From an uncultured Bacteroidales bacterium (lineage in GTDB: Bacteria; Bacteroidota; Bacteroidia; Bacteroidales; UBA932), in the NCBI GenBank assembly GCA_934700615.1, contig CAKUXR010000022.1, forward strand, positions 1 to 48,612: a DNA stretch of 48,612 nucleotides, given 5' to 3'. Shown one piece after another: positions 8,292 to 17,418 of this stretch. The notes beneath the pieces are model-generated. The model saw only the letters and a list, made by a program, of their open reading frames with translations. It searched no databases and was not told where the DNA came from. Each line of letters starts with the position of its first letter. Positions within the stretch are counted from its first letter, which is position 1. Made by a program: the position numbers and the translations under genes.

Positions 8292-9575
8292 TTATCTTGA
8301 ATTGTAAGCCTTCAATGCAGCCCTGAGAACCGTCAATGCTCTCTTGAGGTCATTGATATTCAGCACATAGGCCATTCTGACTTCATCCATTCCAAGTCCA
8401 GGAGTAGCATAGAATCCGGCAGCAGGTGCCATCATCACAGTCTCTCCGATAAACTCAGGCTCCTGCTTCTCAGGTCCGGGAAGCGGACTGTCGAAATGGA
8501 TGCCCTCGTCCTCCGTCTCATCGGTTTCCTCATTCTCCGTGTAGCAGAAATCAGTGAGACTCCATTTGCAGAATTCTTCCGCATTCTCCACCGGAAGTCT
8601 TGCGACAGTATAGAACGCGCCCTCCGGTTTAGGGGAATAGACTCCTGGAATCTTGTTCAGTTCAGAAATGAAGTAGTCTCTTCTTGCCTTGTACTCGTCG
8701 AAGCACTCCTTCGAATACAACTCTGTGCCCTCTACGGATGCGGCAGCCGCAATCTGTCCGAGAAGAGGCGGACTGAGTCTCGCCTGGCAGAATCTTGTCA
8801 ATGCTTCACGGACTTTCTTGTTCTTCGTGACCGCCATTCCGATTCTGATGCCGCACTCGGAGTAACGCTTTGAAACAGAATCGACTACGATTACATTTTC
8901 CTCGATTCCGAAAAGTGTCAATGCTGAGATATATGGCTCTCCGGTATATACGAACTCCCTGTAAACCTCGTCGGCGATGAGGAACAGGTCATGCTCTTTG
9001 ACCAGGTCCCTGAGCTGGAACAGTTCCTCCGGAGAATAAAGGTAACCGGTAGGGTTGTTCGGGTTGCAGATGAGGATGGCCTTCGTCCTCGGAGTGATTG
9101 CTTTCTTGAAATCCTCTGCTGAAGGCAGTGCGAAACCGTTCTCGATTTTCGAAGTCACGGCTTTCACGACCAGTCCTGCGGCTTCTGCAAAACTCAGATA
9201 GTTCGCGTAGCCCGGCTCGGTGATGATGACCTCGTCTCCCGGATCGAAGCAGGTGAGGAATGTAGCGAGAAGCGCCTCTGAACCTCCTGCGGTGACGATT
9301 ATCTCATCCGGATCCAAGTCGATACCGAAAGTGCGGTAGTATTTGGAGAACTCCTCTCTCAGAGCCGGTGTGCCCTGGCTCATACTGTAAGACAAAGTAC
9401 GTTTGTCTATACTTCTTATGGCCTCCATAGCCTTTTCCGGAGTCGGAAGGTCTGGCTGTCCGATGTTCAAATGATAGACTTTCACCCCTCTGGCTTTGGC
9501 AGCTTCAGCATAAGGCGTAAGTTTCCTGATTGGCGAAGCCGGCAGTGCGGCTCCTCTTTCTGAAATATGTGGCAT
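8292..9575 (-). CDS. Class I/II PLP-dependent aminotransferase (aspartate aminotransferase-like)
   Basis: A 427-residue fold-type I aminotransferase. Visible landmarks are YHLNIGQPDLPTP near residue 34, the cofactor phosphate region TAGGSEALLATF (about 95-106), NPNNPTG (171-177), ADEVYREF (201-208) and the Schiff-base lysine K236 in VDSVSKRYSECGIRIG. The substrate is not certain; the subgroup includes aspartate/aromatic and MalY-like enzymes. An acidic insertion (ENEETDETEDEG, about residues 345-356) is unusual for the family. It stands alone on the minus strand, convergent with the polysaccharide operon. Confidence 0.88.
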   Translation of the reverse strand: MPHISERGAALPASPIRKLTPYAEAAKARGVKVYHLNIGQPDLPTPEKAMEAIRSIDKRTLSYSMSQGTPALREEFSKYYRTFGIDLDPDEIIVTAGGSEALLATFLTCFDPGDEVIITEPGYANYLSFAEAAGLVVKAVTSKIENGFALPSAEDFKKAITPRTKAILICNPNNPTGYLYSPEELFQLRDLVKEHDLFLIADEVYREFVYTGEPYISALTLFGIEENVIVVDSVSKRYSECGIRIGMAVTKNKKVREALTRFCQARLSPPLLGQIAAAASVEGTELYSKECFDEYKARRDYFISELNKIPGVYSPKPEGAFYTVARLPVENAEEFCKWSLTDFCYTENEETDETEDEGIHFDSPLPGPEKQEPEFIGETVMMAPAAGFYATPGLGMDEVRMAYVLNINDLKRALTVLRAALKAYNSR

Positions 9576-9640
9576 TTCGTTTTGGTGTTATTATACGCCT
9601 AAGATATAAGTTTGTCACAAGATTTCCAACGGATTTTCAT

Positions 9641-9648
9641 TAATTTTG
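9641..9648 (+). promoter_or_regulatory. -7 box for the flavoprotein gene
   Basis: TAATTTTG at 9641-9648 matches TAnnTTTG. The -33 element is not clear. The leader would be about 75 nt and is GC-richer than the surrounding intergenic DNA. Confidence 0.5.
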
Positions 9649-9729
9649 CCTTCCCGTGAGGCTCTTGGGAGACATTGCGGGACAAATCCAGTACTTTTTG
9701 AACAACGTGAACGATAATTTGAGGATACT

Positions 9730-11013
9730 ATGCATATTGCGATAATAGGAGGGGGCGCTGCCGGATGTTTTGCGGCTGTCAATGTCAAACGTCTTCACCC
9801 GGAGGCGGAAGTGACTGTATATGAGGCCGCAGCCAAGCCGCTTGTGAAAGTAAGCATTACCGGAGGCGGACGCTGCAATCTTACCAATTCATTTCAGGAA
9901 GTGCGCAGCATGGAGCAGGTCTATCCGCGCGGTCACAGGCTCATGAAACGCCTGCTGAAGGAATTCGGCAACATTGACGTATGCCGCTGGTTCGAGGACG
10001 CCGGCGTACGTCTGGTGACCCAGCCCGACCAATGCGTGTTCCCGGTTTCGCAGGATGCGATGGAGATTGTCAATGTCCTCCTGTCGCTGATGAGGAGGGA
10101 AAAAGTCAATGTCAGAACGGGCTGCCGTGTCACCAAGATAGAAGACAAGGCAACTGATACTGAACGATATAGGATATCTTTCGCTCCGGATGCCGAGGGG
10201 CGTACGAATCCTGACATTGATGCGGACATTGTCATTGTGACTACTGGCGGTAATCCTAAACGGGGCGGCTATTCGATGCTGGACGGGCTGGACCTCGAAA
10301 TCATTGACCCTCTTCCTTCTCTTTTCAGCTTCAACATCGGTTCTCCTGATTGCATTGACAATCCTGCGCTTCAGACGAGGGACAGGGAACTTTCGGCATT
10401 GATGGGGACCGTGGTCAACGGGGCTGTCGCCTGGCTTGCCGGGACGAAATTCCGCGCGGAGGGGCCTCTGCTGATTACCGACTGGGGCATGAGCGGACCT
10501 GCGATTCTGAAACTGTCTTCCTATGCGGCGAGGTATCTCGCTGAAAACCAATACAGAAGCCGCCTTGTCGTAAACTGGCTCGGAGAGATGAATGTCAATG
10601 ATGTATTGTCAATGCTGACTGACTACGCCTCCCGGAATCCTCAGAAACAATTGTCCAGCATCTATCCGGAAAGGTTCAACAGCAGACTCTGGTCCTTACT
10701 TCTCGGACGTGCCGGCCTGCCGGAAACGAAACGCTGGGCGGAACTTTTTCGGAAAGGCCTGAACAGGCTGGCGGACACATTGACCTCGGACCTCTATCCG
10801 GTAACAGGCAGGAACCGCTTCAAGGGCGAGTTCGTGACATGCGGTGGCGTGGCGCTGTCCGAGATTGACCCGAAAACTCTGGAATCGCGCAAGCATCCGG
10901 GACTCTATTTTGCCGGGGAAGTGCTTGACGTTGACGCGATTACGGGCGGATTCAATCTGCAGGCCGCCTGGACGATGGGATATATCGTGGCTAACTCTGT
11001 TTCCAGACCTTGA
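9730..11013 (+). CDS. HI0933-family NAD(P)/FAD-dependent oxidoreductase
   Basis: A 427-residue flavoprotein. The N-terminus is a dinucleotide-binding Rossmann motif (IAIIGGGAAGCFAAVNV, residues 3-19), followed by the family marker SITGGGRCNLTNS (about 44-56). Near the C-terminus are GGVALSEIDPKTLESRKHPGLYFAGEVLDVDAITGGFNLQAAWTMGYIVA, the FAD-anchoring region of the BaiN/RdsA-like family. The physiological substrate of most members is unknown, so no specific reaction is assigned. Its last 23 nt overlap the 3' end of uvrB on the opposite strand. Confidence 0.9.
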   Translation: MHIAIIGGGAAGCFAAVNVKRLHPEAEVTVYEAAAKPLVKVSITGGGRCNLTNSFQEVRSMEQVYPRGHRLMKRLLKEFGNIDVCRWFEDAGVRLVTQPDQCVFPVSQDAMEIVNVLLSLMRREKVNVRTGCRVTKIEDKATDTERYRISFAPDAEGRTNPDIDADIVIVTTGGNPKRGGYSMLDGLDLEIIDPLPSLFSFNIGSPDCIDNPALQTRDRELSALMGTVVNGAVAWLAGTKFRAEGPLLITDWGMSGPAILKLSSYAARYLAENQYRSRLVVNWLGEMNVNDVLSMLTDYASRNPQKQLSSIYPERFNSRLWSLLLGRAGLPETKRWAELFRKGLNRLADTLTSDLYPVTGRNRFKGEFVTCGGVALSEIDPKTLESRKHPGLYFAGEVLDVDAITGGFNLQAAWTMGYIVANSVSRP

Positions 11014-13150
11014 GATACTCTTCGAGAGCCCACATCTCATCGCGATAACGTGCTGCTGCCGTGTAGTCAAGTTCGGCGGCTGCCTTCTTCATCTTGCGGC
11101 GAGACTCTTCAGCTGCCTTCTCGACCTGTGACCTTGACATTGACCTGATTACAGGGTCCTGGAGCACGGCTGCGAGGTCGGCGCGTATATAGCCGTCGGT
11201 GTAGGCGCTGTTGGAATCGCGCTTGGAATCGTCACCCAGTCCGACTGTTATGCGGCCCTTTCCGAGAGCGCTCGGATTGGGGATGAAAGTAGGGGAGTCG
11301 TATGAGTTGGATGCTGTGACACGGCCGAGCTGTTTGCCCTCCGGGGCGCTTCCTCCGAGTTCTGAAATAAGGGCGTTGTGCTTGACTTCTACCTGTTTAG
11401 GCGTAATCCTGTGCAGTTTGTTGTACTCGATCTGCTTGGCGCGGCGGCGGTCCGTCTCATAAATCGTCTCCTGCATTGACCTTGTTATGGAATCGGCGTA
11501 CATGATGACAAGCCCGTGCACGTTTCTCGCTGCGCGGCCGGCTGTCTGTGTCAATGCTACCTGGGATCTCAGGAAGCCTTCCTTGTCCGCGTCAAGGATT
11601 GCGACCAGTGAAACCGTAGGAATGTCCAGACCTTCACGCAGGAGGTTCACGCCGATGAGCACGTCGAACAGTCCGTTCTTGAAATCCTCGATGATTTCCA
11701 CTCTCTCTGCCGTATCGACATCCGAATGGATATAGCGGCAGCGGACTCCACGTTTTCCGAAAAAGTCATCCAGTTCCTCCGCCATGCGCTTGGTCAGAGT
11801 CGTGACCAGAACCCTTTCATCTATTTCGGCGCGTTTTCTGATTTCCTCCAGAAGGTTGTCCACCTGGTCGTGTGTAGGGCGTACCTCGATAGGAGGGTCC
11901 AGCAGTCCTGTCGGCCTCACAACCTGCTCTACTACAAGTCCTTCCGATTTTTTCAATTCGTATTCTGAAGGGGTGGCGCTGACATAGACGGTCTGTCCCG
12001 TGATGGACTCGAACTCGTCGAAGGTCAGCGGACGGTTGTCCGAAGCGGCCGGCAGACGGAATCCGTAGTCTATCAGCACGGACTTTCTGGAGTGGTCTCC
12101 GCCGTACATCGCGCGGATCTGCGGAATCGTGACATGACTTTCGTCAATGAAAGTGATGAAGTCATCCTGGAAATAGTCAATGAGACAGAACGGTCTCTGT
12201 CCGGCCTTCCTTCCGTCAAGATATCTGGAATAGTTCTCGATTCCGGGGCAGTAGCCCATCTCCTTCATCATTTCAAGGTCGTATTCCACCCTCTGTTTCA
12301 GTCGTTTGGCCTCCAGATTCTTTCCGATGCTCTCGAAATATTCCATCTGCTTCACGAGGTCATCCTGAATCATGCTGACGGCCTTGACGGTCTTTTCTTT
12401 AGTCGTGACGAAGTTGCCCGCCGGATAGATCGGCACCTCCGAAAGCTGCTCGATTGTCGCTCCAGTAACCGGTTCTATCAATGACAGAGAGTCGATTTCG
12501 TCTCCGAAAAATTCGATTCTCACTGCCTCGTCCGAACCTCCGAGATATACGTCTACGGTATCTCCGCGGACTCTGAAAGTTCCCCTTTTGAAATCAGTCT
12601 CGGTTCTGCTGAACAGGGCATCTACCAGATGATAGAGCAGCCTGGTCTCGCTAATCTGCTGTCCCACATGCAGTTCTACGGTCTGCGAGTGGAAGTCCTG
12701 AGGGTTTCCGATACCGTAGAGGCAGGAAACGCTGGAAACCACGATGACATCGCGCCTGCCGGACATGAGGGCTGACGCGGCACTGAGGCGCAACTTGTCG
12801 ATCTGTTCGTTGATGCTGAGGTCCTTTTCAATGTAAGTGTCCGTGGACGGGATGTAGGCCTCCGGCTGGTAATAATCGTAATATGACACGAAGTACTCGA
12901 CCGCATTGTTCGGGAAGAAAGACTTGAATTCGCCATAGAGCTGTGCTGCAAGTGTCTTGTTGTGGCTCAGTATCAGGGCCGGCCTCTGGAGACGTTCGAT
13001 GACATTGGCCATTGTGAAAGTCTTTCCCGAGCCAGTGACTCCGAGCAGGGTGACTGCGTCGGCACCTTCATTTATGGCTGAGCATAATCCGTCGATGGCT
13101 CCCGGCTGGTCTCCGGAAGGTTTGTATTCAGAAGAAATCTTGAACTGCAT
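10991..13150 (-). CDS. uvrB: UvrABC system protein B
   Basis: A 719-residue helicase-like subunit that verifies DNA damage handed over by UvrA and recruits UvrC. It has Walker A GVTGSGKTFTMA, the beta-hairpin region YYQPEAYIPSTDTYIEKDLSINEQIDKLRLSA, the DEAD-type IDESHVTIPQ, helicase motifs in the second half (NLLREGLDIPTVSLV, QTAGRAARN) and a C-terminal UVR coiled coil. I place the start at 13150 (MQFKISSEYKPSGDQPGAI), the usual UvrB N-terminus. An earlier ATG at 13192 would add 14 residues, but it lies beside the -7 box at 13194-13201 and so probably outside the transcript. Confidence 0.95.
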   Translation of the reverse strand: MQFKISSEYKPSGDQPGAIDGLCSAINEGADAVTLLGVTGSGKTFTMANVIERLQRPALILSHNKTLAAQLYGEFKSFFPNNAVEYFVSYYDYYQPEAYIPSTDTYIEKDLSINEQIDKLRLSAASALMSGRRDVIVVSSVSCLYGIGNPQDFHSQTVELHVGQQISETRLLYHLVDALFSRTETDFKRGTFRVRGDTVDVYLGGSDEAVRIEFFGDEIDSLSLIEPVTGATIEQLSEVPIYPAGNFVTTKEKTVKAVSMIQDDLVKQMEYFESIGKNLEAKRLKQRVEYDLEMMKEMGYCPGIENYSRYLDGRKAGQRPFCLIDYFQDDFITFIDESHVTIPQIRAMYGGDHSRKSVLIDYGFRLPAASDNRPLTFDEFESITGQTVYVSATPSEYELKKSEGLVVEQVVRPTGLLDPPIEVRPTHDQVDNLLEEIRKRAEIDERVLVTTLTKRMAEELDDFFGKRGVRCRYIHSDVDTAERVEIIEDFKNGLFDVLIGVNLLREGLDIPTVSLVAILDADKEGFLRSQVALTQTAGRAARNVHGLVIMYADSITRSMQETIYETDRRRAKQIEYNKLHRITPKQVEVKHNALISELGGSAPEGKQLGRVTASNSYDSPTFIPNPSALGKGRITVGLGDDSKRDSNSAYTDGYIRADLAAVLQDPVIRSMSRSQVEKAAEESRRKMKKAAAELDYTAAARYRDEMWALEEYLKVWKQS

Positions 13151-13193
13151 GTCATTTTCATCCGGCAGGGAAGGTTCTGAAGCCGGAATCATA

Positions 13194-13201
13194 CAAAGAT
13201 A
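13194..13201 (-). promoter_or_regulatory. -7 box for uvrB; decides its start codon
   Basis: On the minus strand TATCTTTG reads at 13201-13194. Transcription would begin about 7 nt later, near 13187, downstream of the ATG at 13192. This supports translation from the ATG at 13150. No clear TTG lies at the expected -33 distance. Confidence 0.5.
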
Positions 13202-13245
13202 CTAAATGCATGGCAAAGAGGTGTGTCCCTCACGCGAAAATTTGC

Positions 13246-13253
13246 TAAATTTG
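13246..13253 (+). promoter_or_regulatory. -7 box for the GH5 gene
   Basis: TAAATTTG at 13246-13253 fits TAnnTTTG. The predicted start near 13260 leaves a leader of about 20 nt before the ATG at 13281. The -33 element is weak. It lies close to the divergent uvrB box. Confidence 0.55.
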
Positions 13254-13280
13254 CACTCTGTTTAGTAACACTGGAACTAT

Positions 13281-14588
13281 ATGGGACGTAAACTTTTGAC
13301 ATTGACAACGATAGCGATGGCATTGACTATATCCTGCGGCAGGGACAGCGGTTTCTGGTCTGCGGAGGACGGAAAATTTGTCCGCGGCGGCAAGACCGAG
13401 TATTTCATCGGGGCGAACATGTGGTATGCGCCTCTTCTGGCTTCGGATACCGATGTCGCGGATCCGGAAAGGCTCGGCGAGGAACTTGACAGCCTCAAGT
13501 CTATGGGAGTGACCAACTTGCGTGTCCTGGCCGGGGCTGACGGAGATGCCGGAGTGAAATGGAAAGTGGAGCCTGCTCTTCAGACCGCTCCGGGAGTTTA
13601 TGACGAAAATGTGTTCGTGGGACTGGACCGTTTCCTTGTGGAACTAGGAAAGCGTGACATGACGGCCGTGATTTATCTCAACAATGCGTGGGAGTGGTCA
13701 GGCGGCTTCGGCCAATATCTGGAATGGACCGGACACGGAAAGGCTGTAAGCGCGAATGATGTCACCTGGGAAGAATATTGTGAAATCACTTCGAAATTCA
13801 CGACTGACGAAAGGGCGAAGTCAATGTTTATGGAACATGTGAAGAAGGTGGTTTCCAGAATCAATACCGTGACAGGCCGCCCTTATTCGGAGGACCCGGC
13901 GATTTTCTCATGGCAGATGTGCAACGAACCGCGTTGTTTCGTCCGTGTGGATTCAGTGAAGGCGGAATTTGAGAAGTGGCTGGTGCAGACGGCGGCATTG
14001 ATAAAAAGCATTGACAAAAACCATATGGTGTCTGTCGGCAGCGAGGGCCTTTACGGGTGTGAGGTCGATATGGACCTGTTCGAAAAGATTCACTCTTGCC
14101 CTGATATTGACTATCTTACGATGCATATCTGGCCAGCGAACTGGAACTGGGTCAGGAAGGATTCACTGGAGGCAGACCTGCCGGAAGCGTATGCCAAGAC
14201 GGACAAATACATTGACATGCACATCGCTTCTGCAGAGAAACTCCGCAAGCCTGTGGTAATCGAGGAGTTCGGTTATCCGCGCGACGGATATAAGTTCGAC
14301 AAGAGCACGCCTGTCGCTGCGAGAGATGCATATTATACTCATATCTTCCGCCGTCTGGAGGATTCCGCGAAGAGTGATGGCATCCTTGCCGGCGTGAATT
14401 TCTGGGCTTGGGGCGGAAAAGCCGGCCAGTCGGCGGAAAGTATCTGGTGGCATAGGGGTGACGACTATTGCGGTGACCCTGCACAGGAACCTCAGGGCCT
14501 CTATTCCGTGTATGGGAGCGATACCACTACGGTCGCCATCATCCGCAATTTCAATGAATTATTAAGAAAACCAAATAGAAATGACTAA
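13281..14588 (+). CDS. Glycoside hydrolase family 5, beta-mannanase-like lipoprotein
   Basis: A 435-residue secreted enzyme. The signal MGRKLLTLTTIAMALTISC ends in a lipobox (Cys 19), so it is probably surface or periplasmic and lipid-anchored. Clan GH-A features: an early GANMWYAPLL strand, GVTNLRVLAGADGD, the acid/base E216 in SWQMCNEPR, HIWPANW, and the nucleophile E329 in VIEEFGYPRDG. The NEPR and EEFGYPRDG pairs are typical of subfamily GH5_7 endo-beta-1,4-mannanases. The next gene, a sugar symporter, overlaps by 8 nt, which suggests that released manno-oligosaccharides are imported by the partner. Substrate specificity is inferred from family resemblance. Confidence 0.88.
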   Translation: MGRKLLTLTTIAMALTISCGRDSGFWSAEDGKFVRGGKTEYFIGANMWYAPLLASDTDVADPERLGEELDSLKSMGVTNLRVLAGADGDAGVKWKVEPALQTAPGVYDENVFVGLDRFLVELGKRDMTAVIYLNNAWEWSGGFGQYLEWTGHGKAVSANDVTWEEYCEITSKFTTDERAKSMFMEHVKKVVSRINTVTGRPYSEDPAIFSWQMCNEPRCFVRVDSVKAEFEKWLVQTAALIKSIDKNHMVSVGSEGLYGCEVDMDLFEKIHSCPDIDYLTMHIWPANWNWVRKDSLEADLPEAYAKTDKYIDMHIASAEKLRKPVVIEEFGYPRDGYKFDKSTPVAARDAYYTHIFRRLEDSAKSDGILAGVNFWAWGGKAGQSAESIWWHRGDDYCGDPAQEPQGLYSVYGSDTTTVAIIRNFNELLRKPNRND

Positions 14589-15999
14589 AGCCAAACTTTC
14601 GGAGAAAATCGGTTATGGATTCGGTGACATGTCGTCATCCATGTTCTGGAAAATTTTCTCGTACTATCTCCCTTTCTTTTATTCGAACATATTCGGTCTG
14701 AGCCTTGCCCATGCAGGTACGCTCCTTCTTGTGACCAAGCTGTATGATGCCATCTCTGACCCTGTCATGGGACTCATAGCGGACAGAACCAGCACGAGGT
14801 GGGGAAAATACCGTCCCTACCTGCTGTGGATTGCGCTGCCTTTTGCGATAGCCGGCATTCTTGCATTCTATACGCCTCAGACTGACAACTATACATTCAA
14901 GCACATATATGCGTATGTCACATACATATTGATGATGACCGTATATACCGCCATCAATGTCCCTTATGGTGCGATGCTGGGAGTGGTTACTGACGATTCT
15001 CGTGAGAAATCCGTATTCTCTTCGTTCAGAATGTTTTTTGCCTTCATCGGAAGTTTCATATCGATGGGTATTTTCGAGCCGCTTCTCCGTCTCCGTTCTT
15101 CAGTTTTGGGAACCTTGCCTGAGAAATGGACTATCGCCGATTCGGCACCTCTGGACTGGACAATCGCCCTTACCGTTATCGGAACAATCTGCGCGATTCT
15201 GTTTTTCCTGACCTTTGCCATGACCCGTGAGCACGTGACCGAGTCTGAGATGGCCAAGGCGGAGGAAACACATAAGGAAGAGAAGAGAAATTCCATAATG
15301 GAGGATTTGAAGGCGCTCTTCTGCAATGCTCCATGGTGGCTTCTCCTTGGTGGAGGCATCTCGCTGCTTCTGTTCAACTGCATCAGGGGAGGCGCTGCGG
15401 CATACTACTTTGCTGACGTGCTTGGTGTCAAGGCCATTTATACATTGGCAATATTCCTGACCGTAGGTGAGATCTCACAGCTTGTGGGTGTCGTGGTGAC
15501 CGTTCCGATTTCCGAGAAAATAGGCAAGAAGGCGACATTCATCGCTGTCCTGGTAGCCATTACGGTTTTTGCGGCTGCCGTGGCCTTGCTTCCTGAGACA
15601 CCTGCCGGCATGTGGATACTCATGGCTGCCCAGATTCTCATCTGCATCGCCATCGGTATCAGTTCGCCGCTGTTGTGGTCAATGTTTGCAGACGTGGCTG
15701 ACTATTCTGAATACAAGAACGGAAGCGCTTCTACCGGCCTCATCTTCTCATCTTCATCAATGGCCCAGAAGTTCGGTGCCGCATTCGGAAGTGCAATCGT
15801 TCTCTGGGTGCTCATGGCCTTCGGTTATGACAATGCCAAAGATGCGGTCCAGACTCCTGAGGCCCTTGCCACAATCAAGGCTCTCATCAGCTGGATTCCT
15901 GCTGTAGGCTCTGCCGTGGGGGTGCTGATTATGGCGTTCTACCCGCTCACGGACAGGAAAATGAGTGAGATAAGGGAGGGCCTTAAAGCTAGGAGATAA
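14581..15999 (+). CDS. GPH-family sugar:cation symporter (MFS)
   Basis: A 472-residue inner-membrane transporter with 12 predicted helices and the glycoside-pentoside-hexuronide signature DAISDPVMGLIADRTSTRWGKYRPYLLW (about residues 56-82), plus YGAMLGVVTDDSREKSVFSSFRM. Members import oligosaccharides or glycosides with H+ or Na+. The ATG overlaps the GH5 stop by 8 nt, a tightly coupled two-gene unit. Together they resemble a minimal beta-mannan utilisation module. No epimerase, phosphorylase or SusC/D genes are adjacent. A charged cytoplasmic loop (ESEMAKAEETHKEEKRN) precedes the second half. Confidence 0.9.
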   Translation: MTKAKLSEKIGYGFGDMSSSMFWKIFSYYLPFFYSNIFGLSLAHAGTLLLVTKLYDAISDPVMGLIADRTSTRWGKYRPYLLWIALPFAIAGILAFYTPQTDNYTFKHIYAYVTYILMMTVYTAINVPYGAMLGVVTDDSREKSVFSSFRMFFAFIGSFISMGIFEPLLRLRSSVLGTLPEKWTIADSAPLDWTIALTVIGTICAILFFLTFAMTREHVTESEMAKAEETHKEEKRNSIMEDLKALFCNAPWWLLLGGGISLLLFNCIRGGAAAYYFADVLGVKAIYTLAIFLTVGEISQLVGVVVTVPISEKIGKKATFIAVLVAITVFAAAVALLPETPAGMWILMAAQILICIAIGISSPLLWSMFADVADYSEYKNGSASTGLIFSSSSMAQKFGAAFGSAIVLWVLMAFGYDNAKDAVQTPEALATIKALISWIPAVGSAVGVLIMAFYPLTDRKMSEIREGLKARR

Positions 16000-16017
16000 A
16001 CATATAGAACAAATATC

Positions 16018-16048
16018 TTGCATTTTTGTCTAAAGTTTTTTAGTTTTG
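16018..16048 (+). promoter_or_regulatory. Strong Bacteroidota promoter for the OmpA-like gene
   Basis: TTG at 16018-16020 is followed after 20 nt by TAGTTTTG at 16041-16048. Transcription would start near 16055, leaving a leader of about 80 nt, long enough for regulation of an abundant outer-membrane protein. Confidence 0.7.
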
Positions 16049-16136
16049 CGCGATTTTTCCTCTGGGGAAATGGACGAAAAAGTGCTCTGGAGGTAAAGGC
16101 AAGACATAAAAACGATAATTGTTAAATATTTGTTCT

Positions 16137-17297
16137 ATGATGAAAACTTCTAGACTATTCATCAGTGCCCTTGCCATAGTGGCAGGTGTTCTGACAGCCA
16201 CTCCGGCTATCAATGCCCAGGAGAATGGTAATCGTGACGAGAACGGAAAAGTAGTACGTGGTTCCTATGAGACCAACCGCTTCGGTGACAACTGGTTTGT
16301 CGGTGTCGGCGCAGGTGTCAACTCTTGGTGGGGCAAAGGTGTTGACGGCAAGGCCGGTGTGGCAACTGACATATATGTAGGAAAATGGTTTACCCCATCT
16401 ATCGGTGCCCGAGTAGGTTGGGCAGGACTCAAGAACAAGGTTGTAGCAAATGACGGTTTCACCGCATGCGACGGAACATTCAACTGCAACACCATCCATG
16501 CTGAGCTTCTCTGGAATCTCTCTAACGCTTTCAGCGGATATAAGGAGACCAGGACTTGGAATGTAATCGCTTATCCTTCATTCGCTTATATGCGTGCAAG
16601 AAGCAATAGTGAGTACGGTGCCGGTCTTGGTGTCATCAATAGCTTCCGCGTAAGCAACAGGGTGAACATAAACCTCGACCTTTCTGCGTTGGCTACTAAG
16701 AGCACATATCCTCATGTGTCACCTGCACCTAACACCAAACTCGGTGTCATGCCGTCAGCAAAGATCGGCGTTTCCGTAAACCTCGGCAGAACCAACTTCA
16801 AGCGTCATACTTCAGTTGTTCCTGCTATCGTTCCTGTTCCTTTCACTGAGGACCAGTACAATGCACTCCAGGAAAGAGTCAATGCTCTCGAGAAGGAGAA
16901 CAAGGATCTCAAGGCTCAGATTGAGGAACTCAAGAATGCCAAACCTGATACAGTTACCGTTTCAAAGGCAGGTGACCTCGTTTCTCCTGCAACTCTCTAC
17001 TTCGAGATCGGCAGCACCAAACTTTCAGAGCGCGAAGAGGCTCATCTTGATTTCTATGTCAAGAATATTCTCGAGCAGGCTCCTGACAAGGTATTTGTTC
17101 TTACAGGTTCTGCAGACAAGGGTACAGGTACAGCATCACGCAACCAGTATCTCTCTGAGCAGCGTGTAAACAATGTCAAGAAGATTCTTGTCGAGAAGTA
17201 TGGTATCTCTGAGGATCACCTCGTTGTAAAGGCCGAAGGCTCCAGCAACAACAGATTCGGTTCTGCAGTGCTCAACAGAGTAGTAACTATCGAATAA
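16137..17297 (+). CDS. OmpA-family outer-membrane protein
   Basis: A 386-residue protein starting at the ATG at 16137; the in-frame TTG at 16119 is not needed and would spoil the signal peptide. It has a signal sequence (MMKTSRLFISALAIVAGVLTATPAINAQ), a beta-barrel of about 190 residues, a coiled coil (ALQERVNALEKENKDLKAQIEELKN) and a C-terminal OmpA peptidoglycan-binding domain (LYFEIGSTKLSEREEAHLDFYVKNIL... GSADKGTGTASRNQYLSEQRVNNV). The domain keeps the D and R used to bind diaminopimelate. It probably anchors the outer membrane to the cell wall. It is monocistronic, with its own promoter and a strong terminator. Confidence 0.93.
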   Translation: MMKTSRLFISALAIVAGVLTATPAINAQENGNRDENGKVVRGSYETNRFGDNWFVGVGAGVNSWWGKGVDGKAGVATDIYVGKWFTPSIGARVGWAGLKNKVVANDGFTACDGTFNCNTIHAELLWNLSNAFSGYKETRTWNVIAYPSFAYMRARSNSEYGAGLGVINSFRVSNRVNINLDLSALATKSTYPHVSPAPNTKLGVMPSAKIGVSVNLGRTNFKRHTSVVPAIVPVPFTEDQYNALQERVNALEKENKDLKAQIEELKNAKPDTVTVSKAGDLVSPATLYFEIGSTKLSEREEAHLDFYVKNILEQAPDKVFVLTGSADKGTGTASRNQYLSEQRVNNVKKILVEKYGISEDHLVVKAEGSSNNRFGSAVLNRVVTIE

Positions 17298-17324
17298 TAA
17301 GGTAATTTACATATCTTTGAATGT

Positions 17325-17359
17325 GCGGTCAGCGTGAAAACGTTGACCGCTTTTTTTTG
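17325..17359 (+). terminator. Intrinsic terminator after the OmpA-like gene
   Basis: GCGGTCAGCG (17325-17334) pairs with CGTTGACCGC (17341-17350), a 10-bp stem with one G-U pair. Eight T follow at once (17351-17358). It starts 28 nt after the stop codon. Confidence 0.9.
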
Positions 17360-17373
17360 TCCTTGGATTTTAG

Positions 17374-17381
17374 TAAATTTG
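17374..17381 (+). promoter_or_regulatory. -7 box for aguA
   Basis: TAAATTTG at 17374-17381 fits TAnnTTTG. Transcription would start near 17388, upstream of the ATG at 17419. The -33 element falls in the T-run of the preceding terminator and is not well defined. Confidence 0.5.
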
Positions 17382-17418
17382 TGGGTTAAAGTATTGATAT
17401 TTTTTGCTTGGATTAGAT

